Source of the DNA: Acidiferrobacter sp.
GTDB lineage: Bacteria; Pseudomonadota; Gammaproteobacteria; Arenicellales; UBA868
Assembly (NCBI GenBank): GCA_002694065.1
Contig: NZKZ01000037.1
Span: forward strand, 1 to 11,186
Length of the DNA: 11,186 nt
Direction: 5' to 3'
Shown: piece by piece, positions 1-8,998 of the stretch
How the letters are laid out: each line of letters starts with the position of its first letter
How positions within the stretch are numbered: position 1 is the first letter of the stretch
Notes under the pieces: model-generated
Seen by the model: the letters and a program-made list of their open reading frames with translations, nothing else
Database searches by the model: none
What the model was told of the DNA's origin: nothing
Made by a program: the position numbers and the translations under genes

Positions 1-3000
1 AAGACCACTACCGGTAAGGTCATTGTCGAGGCAGAAAAGCGCATCACAGCGCGCCATATTCGCGAGCTGGAGAACGCCGGGATCAAATCTTTGGCCGTTC
101 CCGACAGTTACATACTGGGTCGGGCGCTCTCACGGGATCTGGTAGACCTGGAAACCGGAGAAGTGCTGGCCAGTGCCAACGATGAAGTTACGCCGGAACT
201 GCTGGCCAAATTCCGTGAGATCGGTGTTGAGGCTTTCGAGACAATTTACACCAATGATCTCGATCGGGGTCCCTACATCTCTGATACGTTGCGTACCGAT
301 GCCACAAGGACCGCACTTGAGGCGCAGGTCGAAATCTACCGGATGATGCGTCCCGGTGAGCCGCCGACAAAAGACGCGGCAGAGCAGCTTTTCAGAAACC
401 TCTTTTTCACGATTGATCGCTACGACCTCTCAGCCGTTGGCCGCATGAAACTCAATCGTCGTTTAGGTCGAACGAGCGACGAGGGGCCGGGCATTCTCAG
501 CCAGCAGGACATTATCGATGTCATGCGTACGCTGGTAGAGCTCAAAAATGGAAACGGCGGCACGGACGATATCGATAACCTCGGAAACCGCCGGGTGCGC
601 TCCGTAGGGGAGCTGGTGGAAAACCAGTTCCGTATTGGCCTGGTCCGCGTCGAGCGGGCGGTGAAAGAGCGGCTCTCCATGGCCGAGTCGGAAAACCTGA
701 CTCCCCAGGATCTCATTAACGCCAAACCGGTATCAGCGGTAATCAAGGAGTTCTTTGGATCGAGCCAGTTATCCCAGTTCATGGATCAGACAAATCCTCT
801 GTCAGAGGTCACTCACAAACGCAGGGTATCAGCGTTGGGACCCGGCGGACTGACCCGTGAGAGAGCCGGCTTTGAAGTACGAGATGTGCATCCCACCCAT
901 TATGGTCGGGTGTGTCCAATCGAGACGCCGGAAGGGCCCAACATCGGACTGATCAACTCATTGGCGATTTTTGCCCGAACGAATGAGTACGGCTTCCTTG
1001 AGACACCGTACCGCAAGGTCGTCGATCGCAAAGTCACCGATGAGGCGGTTTACCTGTCTGCCATTGAAGAAGGTGAGTACGTCATTGCTCAGGCGAATGC
1101 GCGGATTAACGATAAAGGCGAACTGGCGGATGAGCTGATTTCTTGCCGTTTTCGCAACGAGTTCACCTTGTCGACTCCTGAGAACGTTCAGTTTATGGAT
1201 GTTGCGCCCTCGCAGATCGTCTCAGTGGCAGCTGCATTGATTCCGTTTCTGGAGCACGATGATGCCAACCGCGCCCTGATGGGATCCAACATGCAGCGCC
1301 AGGCGGTTCCGACCCTTCGCAGCGAAAAGCCGCTGGTGGGAACCGGTATCGAGCGCAAAGTGGCCTCCGACTCTGGCGTGGTGGTCGTTGCCTCGCGCGG
1401 CGGCGTGGTGAACGCGGTGGATGCCTCACGTATCGTGGTCAAGGTGAGCGACAAAGAGGTCGAGCCCGGAGACGCTGGCGTCGACATCTATAACCTGGTC
1501 AAGTACACCCGGTCCAATCAGAACACCACGATCAATCAACGTCCCCTGGTTTCCGTAGGGGATCAGATTGCCGCGGGGGATGTTCTGGCGGATGGCCCCT
1601 CTACCGATCTCGGCGAACTCGCGTTGGGCCGCAATATTCTCGTGGCGTTCATGCCCTGGAACGGCTACAACTTCGAGGATTCGATCCTGATCTCCGAGCG
1701 CCTCGTCCAGGACGATGTCTACACCTCAATCCACATTGAGGAGCTCACCTGCACGGCCCGGGATACCAAACTCGGCTCAGACGATGTCACGCGAGATATT
1801 CCCAACGTCAGTGAGTCGGCGTTGGCGCGACTCGATGAATCCGGGATTGTCTATATCGGCGCCGAGGTGAACCCGGGCGATATCCTGGTGGGCAAGGTGA
1901 CGCCGAAGGGTGAGACGCAGTTAACTCCGGAAGAAAAGTTGCTGCGTGCGATTTTTGGTGAAAAAGCCTCCGATGTTAAGGACACCTCGCTTCGTATGCC
2001 GTCCGGCATGTCGGGCACCGTGATTGATGTCCAGGTCTTTACCCGTGACGGGGTAGAAAAAGACGCACGTGCGCTCTCTATTGAGGCGTCCGAACTGGAT
2101 CGTATCAAGAAAGATCTTCAGGACCAGTATCAAATCGTTGAAGATGATGCTTACGACCGGATCGAGCGTCTGCTGGCAGGCAAAGTCGCCGAAGGCGGCC
2201 CGGGAGACCTGAAGGCAGGAGAGAAAATCACCAGGCCATATCTGCAGGCGTTGCCTCGGGACAAGTGGTTTGAGGTTCGGTTGCGTGACGAAGATGCCAA
2301 CACGACTCTTGAGCAGATTCGGGCCCAGCTCGCGGCGCAGTCAAAACGGTTTGACGACCTGTATGACGAAAAACGCGGAAAGCTTGAGGCAGGAGATGAT
2401 CTGCAGGCCGGTGTGCTCAAGATGGTCAAAGTATTTGTCGCCGTTAAGCGCCGCCTGCAGCCCGGGGACAAAATGGCGGGCCGTCACGGCAATAAGGGTG
2501 TTATCTCCAGGATTGTCCCGATCGAAGACATGCCGTACATGGAAGATGGCACCACGGTGGATATCGTATTGAATCCTCTTGGCGTGCCTTCCCGAATGAA
2601 TGTTGGGCAAGTGCTGGAATGTCACCTCGGATGGGCCGCCAGTCACCTGGGTCGGCAGATTAGCGAGATGCTTGATGCAGGCGCGGACAGTGGCAAGTTG
2701 CGCAAACAGCTTGGGAAGATCTATGGCACCGGACGTCACCAGGAAGATATGGATGCGCTATCCGATGAAGAAGTTACGGAACTTGCGAACAATCTTCGCG
2801 GTGGTGTGCCCATCGCTACGCCCGTATTTGATGGAGCGAGCGAAGCCGAAATCAAGGAATGGCTCAAGATTGCCGAACTTCCCTCAAGCGGCCAGGCCAG
2901 GCTGATTGACGGGCGGACGGGGGAGCCTTTTGATAGGGAAGTCACGGTGGGCTACATGTATATGCTGAAGCTCAACCACCTGGTCGATGACAAGATGCAT

Positions 3001-3300
3001 GCACGGTCGACGGGTCCCTACAGTCTCATCACCCAGCAGCCGCTCGGGGGCAAAGCCCAGTTCGGCGGCCAGCGGTTTGGAGAGATGGAGGTTTGGGCGC
3101 TGGAAGCCTACGGCGCGTCCTACACGCTTCAGGAAATGCTGACGGTCAAGTCGGATGACGTAGGTGGCCGGACGAAGATGTATGAAAACCTCGTTCGGGG
3201 CGACCACCGAATGGAAGCATCGGTACCGGAGTCATTCAATGTGTTGGAAAAGGAGATCAGAGCCTTGGGGCTCAATATTGAACGACGCGAGGATCAATAA
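1..3300 (+). CDS. rpoB: DNA-directed RNA polymerase subunit beta (5' end missing)
   Basis: This is the beta subunit of RNA polymerase, which with beta' forms the active-site cleft. The frame is open from base 1 and reads KTTTGKVIVEAEKRITARHI, so the gene begins upstream; by collinearity with E. coli RpoB (1342 residues) about 255 N-terminal residues are missing. The TTG at 91 is internal, not a start. Visible landmarks are the rifampicin-pocket cluster GSSQLSQFMDQ through SALGPGGL at 757-852; MPWNGYNFEDS; KVTPKGETQLTPEEKLLRA; the proteobacterial insertion at about 2070-2400; GDKMAGRHGNKG with its two active-site lysines (codons at 2470 and 2494, E. coli K1065 and K1073); and DDKMHARSTG (His codon 2998, E. 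coli H1237). It ends in TAA with the usual C-terminus (ESFNVLEKEIRALGLNIE). No frameshift or intein is seen. rpoC follows after 67 bases, so the two genes are almost certainly co-transcribed. Confidence 0.99.
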   Translation, partial: KTTTGKVIVEAEKRITARHIRELENAGIKSLAVPDSYILGRALSRDLVDLETGEVLASANDEVTPELLAKFREIGVEAFETIYTNDLDRGPYISDTLRTDATRTALEAQVEIYRMMRPGEPPTKDAAEQLFRNLFFTIDRYDLSAVGRMKLNRRLGRTSDEGPGILSQQDIIDVMRTLVELKNGNGGTDDIDNLGNRRVRSVGELVENQFRIGLVRVERAVKERLSMAESENLTPQDLINAKPVSAVIKEFFGSSQLSQFMDQTNPLSEVTHKRRVSALGPGGLTRERAGFEVRDVHPTHYGRVCPIETPEGPNIGLINSLAIFARTNEYGFLETPYRKVVDRKVTDEAVYLSAIEEGEYVIAQANARINDKGELADELISCRFRNEFTLSTPENVQFMDVAPSQIVSVAAALIPFLEHDDANRALMGSNMQRQAVPTLRSEKPLVGTGIERKVASDSGVVVVASRGGVVNAVDASRIVVKVSDKEVEPGDAGVDIYNLVKYTRSNQNTTINQRPLVSVGDQIAAGDVLADGPSTDLGELALGRNILVAFMPWNGYNFEDSILISERLVQDDVYTSIHIEELTCTARDTKLGSDDVTRDIPNVSESALARLDESGIVYIGAEVNPGDILVGKVTPKGETQLTPEEKLLRAIFGEKASDVKDTSLRMPSGMSGTVIDVQVFTRDGVEKDARALSIEASELDRIKKDLQDQYQIVEDDAYDRIERLLAGKVAEGGPGDLKAGEKITRPYLQALPRDKWFEVRLRDEDANTTLEQIRAQLAAQSKRFDDLYDEKRGKLEAGDDLQAGVLKMVKVFVAVKRRLQPGDKMAGRHGNKGVISRIVPIEDMPYMEDGTTVDIVLNPLGVPSRMNVGQVLECHLGWAASHLGRQISEMLDAGADSGKLRKQLGKIYGTGRHQEDMDALSDEEVTELANNLRGGVPIATPVFDGASEAEIKEWLKIAELPSSGQARLIDGRTGEPFDREVTVGYMYMLKLNHLVDDKMHARSTGPYSLITQQPLGGKAQFGGQRFGEMEVWALEAYGASYTLQEMLTVKSDDVGGRTKMYENLVRGDHRMEASVPESFNVLEKEIRALGLNIERREDQ

Positions 3301-3311
3301 CCCTTCGGGTT
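3299..3311 (+). other. small hairpin at the rpoB stop codon
   Basis: AACCC, loop TTC, GGGTT forms a perfect 5-bp stem starting inside the rpoB TAA stop. No T-run follows, so it is not a terminator. It may only protect or punctuate the rpoB-rpoC junction; a chance origin is possible for so short a stem. Confidence 0.35.
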
Positions 3312-3341
3312 GATGCCTCAGTTCTCCTCGGTTCCAGATAC

Positions 3342-3356
3342 GGTTATAAGGTTATA
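3342..3356 (+). repeat. 7-base direct repeat upstream of rpoC
   Basis: GGTTATA occurs twice with one base between (3342-3348 and 3350-3356), just before the rpoC ribosome binding site (AGGAA at 3356-3360). It is short and lies in the only A/T-rich part of the rpoB-rpoC gap. No function is known to me. Confidence 0.5.
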
Positions 3357-3367
3357 GGAAGAAGACC

Positions 3368-7564
<4,197 letters not shown>

Positions 7565-7603
7565 TCGAGTAACGCCGAGAAAAGCCCTAAATTGGGTGAA
7601 ATG

Positions 7604-7632
7604 TTGACAGAAAACCCTATTCTGCCTAGAAT
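7604..7632 (+). promoter_or_regulatory. sigma-70 promoter of the str operon (rpsL)
   Basis: TTGACA at 7604-7609 is a perfect -35 box. TAGAAT at 7627-7632 is a 5/6 -10 box, with the optimal 17-base spacer. The bases after the -10 (CGCCGCC, 7633-7639) are all G or C, the discriminator type linked in E. coli to negative control by ppGpp and DksA at ribosomal promoters. Transcription would start near 7639, giving a leader of about 70 bases before rpsL. The promoter lies 40 bases after the rpoC stop and no clear terminator separates them, so rpsL may be fed by both this promoter and read-through from rpoBC. Confidence 0.8.
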
Positions 7633-7659
7633 CGCCGCCCTTTCCAGGATTCAGTTCCA

Positions 7660-7678
7660 ACGGGGGCAGGGCCCTCGT
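7660..7678 (+). promoter_or_regulatory. hairpin in the rpsL leader
   Basis: ACGGGGGC (7660-7667) pairs with GCCCTCGT (7671-7678): eight base pairs with one G-U and a three-base loop. It lies in the middle of the predicted 5' leader, about 20 bases after the predicted transcription start and 30 bases before the rpsL ATG. No T-run follows. It could stabilise the message or shape translation of rpsL; function is inference only. Confidence 0.45.
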
Positions 7679-7708
7679 GGCGGGTAGACAAACGGACTAA
7701 AACCAGCA

Positions 7709-8083
7709 ATGCCGACGATTAATCAACTTGTTCGAAAGCCCCGGACGCGCCAGACCCAAAAGTCCAACGTGCCGGCGCTGGCCGCCTGTCCGCAAAAGCG
7801 CGGCGTGTGTACCCGCGTCTACACCACCACACCGAAGAAGCCGAACTCGGCTCTGCGTAAGGTAGCCAGGGTGCGGTTGACCAACGGTTACGAAGTCACC
7901 AGCTATATTGGTGGCGAAGGGCACAACCTCCAGGAGCACTCGGTTGTTTTGATTCGAGGCGGCAGGGTGAAAGATTTACCGGGCGTGCGATACCACACGG
8001 TCCGAGGAACGCTGGACACGTCCGGCGTGGGGGAACGACGACAGGGTCGTTCAAAGTACGGCGCGAAACGACCGAAGTCGTAA
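7709..8083 (+). CDS. rpsL: 30S ribosomal protein S12
   Basis: S12 is the protein of the 30S decoding centre that monitors codon-anticodon pairing and influences accuracy. The 124-residue product has the normal length and matches E. coli S12 nearly throughout: PTINQLVRKPR start, CPQKRGVCTRVYTTTPKKPNSALRKV, then GGEGHNLQEHSVVLIRGGRVKDLPGVRYH. The decoding lysines K43 and K88 (K42 and K87 in mature numbering), where substitutions give streptomycin resistance in E. coli, are both wild type. D89, the residue methylthiolated by RimO in E. coli, is kept. The C-terminal stretch GTLDTSGVGERRQGRSKYGAK is a little divergent, with Thr where E. coli has Cys. The ribosome binding site is weak: only GGA at 7694-7696, 12 bases before the ATG. 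It is the first gene of the str operon. Confidence 0.99.
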   Translation: MPTINQLVRKPRTRQTQKSNVPALAACPQKRGVCTRVYTTTPKKPNSALRKVARVRLTNGYEVTSYIGGEGHNLQEHSVVLIRGGRVKDLPGVRYHTVRGTLDTSGVGERRQGRSKYGAKRPKS

Positions 8084-8140
8084 CGGGTCTAATCAAACGG
8101 GATTGTTCCGGAGCGTTTAACGGCGTCCGGGGGTACTGAA

Positions 8141-8177
8141 ACCGTAAAACAGGTCGGAATAGCTGACCGGCCACGGT
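8141..8177 (+). other. two-part RNA hairpin in rpsL-rpsG gap
   Basis: ACCGT (8141-8145) pairs with ACGGT (8173-8177) and encloses GGTCGG (8152-8157) pairing with CTGACC (8163-8168, one G-U) around a five-base loop. This gives 5 and 6 bp separated by an internal loop. Confidence 0.45.
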
Positions 8178-8183
8178 GACAAA

Positions 8184-8207
8184 GTTGGTCTTGCGAAAAA
8201 GACCAGC
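8184..8207 (+). other. 9-bp RNA hairpin in rpsL-rpsG gap
   Basis: GTTGGTCTT (8184-8192) pairs with AAGACCAGC (8199-8207), one G-U, around the loop GCGAAA. It is the longest uninterrupted stem in the gap. No T-run follows, so it is not a terminator. Confidence 0.55.
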
Positions 8208-8213
8208 ACAGAA

Positions 8214-8244
8214 GTCGCGAAGGGGGCATCACGCCGCTAGCGAC
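8214..8244 (+). other. possible hairpin in rpsL-rpsG gap
   Basis: GTCGC (8214-8218) pairs with GCGAC (8240-8244), with a small inner stem GGC (8225-8227) and GCC (8233-8235). It is followed by five A residues. It is weaker than its neighbours and could be chance. Confidence 0.3.
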
Positions 8245-8273
8245 AAAAAGCTGTCTCACCGTATCGATAGGAA

Positions 8274-8294
8274 CCGAGGGCCTTGAGCCTTCGG
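8274..8294 (+). other. 8-bp hairpin directly before the terminator-like stem
   Basis: CCGAGGGC (8274-8281) pairs with GCCTTCGG (8287-8294), one G-U, around the loop CTTGA. It abuts the next hairpin with no base between them, so the two helices could stack. Confidence 0.5.
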
Positions 8295-8324
8295 GGGCGA
8301 CGCTCGCGTCGTCCTTATTGTTGT
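8295..8324 (+). terminator. possible intrinsic terminator or attenuator between rpsL and rpsG
   Basis: GGGCGACG (8295-8302) pairs with CGTCGTCC (8307-8314), one G-U, around the tetraloop CTCG. TTATTGTTGT follows (7 T in 10). The GC-rich stem then T-rich tract fits a rho-independent terminator, but the tract is interrupted by A and G, so termination would be partial. In an operon where rpsG, fusA and tuf must be made in large amounts, a partial attenuator or an RNA-processing signal seems likelier than a full stop. Confidence 0.4.
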
Positions 8325-8394
8325 GGGTGCGGCCGTTTGGCGGTGCTGGGATGCTGAAGTTGCAATGGTGTCTATGGTGCGTAAGTCACCTTAA

Positions 8395-8427
8395 GGCAGA
8401 TTGACAGCTCGAAAGCAGTCCGCTGCC
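8395..8427 (+). promoter_or_regulatory. hairpin upstream of rpsG, candidate S7 site
   Basis: GGCAG (8395-8399) pairs with CTGCC (8423-8427). Inside, GAC (8403-8405) pairs with GTC (8418-8420), and GCT (8407-8409) with AGC (8414-8416) around the loop CGAA, with an A-A mismatch between the last two stems. It ends about 50 bases before the rpsG start, in the position where a translational operator for S7 would be expected. Assignment as an S7 site is inference from position and the E. coli precedent. Confidence 0.4.
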
Positions 8428-8475
8428 ATTCACCGTTGACTGAATAAAGAAGGAAAGAAGGGAAGTTACCTAGAA

Positions 8476-8946
8476 ATGCCTAGACGTCGCGAAGTACCGA
8501 AACGGACGATATTACCGGATCCCAAGTTCGGTGATCAGACGATCGCCAAGTTCATCAACGTGATGATGCAGGACGGCAAGAAATCCATCGCCGAGCGGGT
8601 GCTTTATGGCGCGCTTGACACCATCGGGAGTCGTGGTGCTTCTGAGCCCCTCGAAGTTTTCTACCAGGCCCTGGAGAACGTCCGGCCGGTGGTTGAGGTA
8701 AAAAGTCGCCGAGTCGGCGGCGCCACTTATCAAGTGCCTGTCGAGGTTCGTCCCAGCCGACGCAACGCGCTTGCGATGCGATGGCTGGTAGAGGCCGCGA
8801 GAAAGCGCAATGAGAAATCCATGACGGATCGGCTCGCTGGGGAGTTCATGGACGCTGCGGACAAGCGTGGCGGCGCAGCGCGCAAAAAGGACGAAGTCCA
8901 CCGCATGGCAGAAGCCAACAAAGCGTTCTCCCACTTCCGTTTTTGA
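8476..8946 (+). CDS. rpsG: 30S ribosomal protein S7
   Basis: S7 is a primary 16S rRNA binder that starts assembly of the 30S head and lies by the E site; in E. coli it also represses translation of the str operon mRNA. The product is 156 residues and begins MPRRREVPKRTILPDPKFG like the family, which fixes the ATG. The conserved core ALENVRPVVEVKSRRVGGATY, then QVPVEVRPSRRNALAMRWLV and VHRMAEANKAFSHFRF at the C-terminus are all present. The nearest Shine-Dalgarno-like sequence, AAGGGA at 8458-8463, is 12 bases from the ATG, rather far, though the whole tract upstream is purine-rich. The gene is separated from rpsL by 392 bases, so simple translational coupling to rpsL is unlikely, whereas fusA follows after 52 bases. 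Confidence 0.99.
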   Translation: MPRRREVPKRTILPDPKFGDQTIAKFINVMMQDGKKSIAERVLYGALDTIGSRGASEPLEVFYQALENVRPVVEVKSRRVGGATYQVPVEVRPSRRNALAMRWLVEAARKRNEKSMTDRLAGEFMDAADKRGGAARKKDEVHRMAEANKAFSHFRF

Positions 8947-8998
8947 TCTCTTCAGGTAACTCTCAAATCCACCCCGAACCACCAACGGAATAAATACA

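Larger units (their letters stand above)
8084..8475 (+). other. long structured rpsL-rpsG intercistronic region
   Basis: This 392-base stretch has no convincing protein gene. In E. coli the matching gap is about 100 bases and contains the site where S7 binds the str mRNA and represses translation. Here a nearly unbroken series of possible hairpins runs from 8141 to 8314, and another sits at 8395-8427; they are listed separately. Between them, 8315-8394 shows only a 4-bp stem (GGTG 8376-8379 with CACC 8387-8390). A weak bulged stem lies at 8108-8130. TATCGATA (8262-8269) and CCTTAAGG (8389-8396) are perfect 8-base palindromes. A purine-rich tract (8442-8465) with AAGGGA at 8458-8463 leads into rpsG. 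It may be an extended S7 regulatory leader, an attenuator, a processed RNA, or simply spacer; the sequence alone does not decide. Confidence 0.6.

Noticed and set aside
91..3300. A complete rpoB starting at the TTG at 91
   Set aside because: The frame stays open and homologous to RpoB back to base 1, so the true start is upstream of the window.
8108..8130. Bulged hairpin CCGGAGC with GCGTCCGG as the rpsL terminator
   Set aside because: The stem needs a bulge and is followed by GGGTACTGAA rather than a T-run.
8180..8404. Open frame of 74 codons in the rpsL-rpsG gap, with an ATG at 8351 giving a 17-residue peptide, and overlapping short frames with GTG 8323 or ATG 8365 ending at 8394
   Set aside because: No ribosome binding site precedes any of these starts, the peptides resemble nothing I know, and the frames run through the predicted hairpins. 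A leader peptide cannot be excluded but is not supported.
8401..8429. TTGACA at 8401-8406 as the -35 box of a separate rpsG promoter
   Set aside because: The hexamer 17 bases on is TGCCAT, which matches a -10 at only three positions and lacks the key A at position two. The TTGACA also lies inside the predicted 8395-8427 hairpin.
8084..8475. tRNA, 4.5S, 6S or RNase P RNA, or a small mobile element, in the long gap
   Set aside because: No tRNA T-arm motif, no hallmark sequences of those RNAs, no terminal inverted repeats and no target duplication were seen.
8512..8985. 157-codon antisense frame covering rpsG
   Set aside because: It is a shadow of the well-conserved S7 gene on the other strand; the translation has no recognisable family features.
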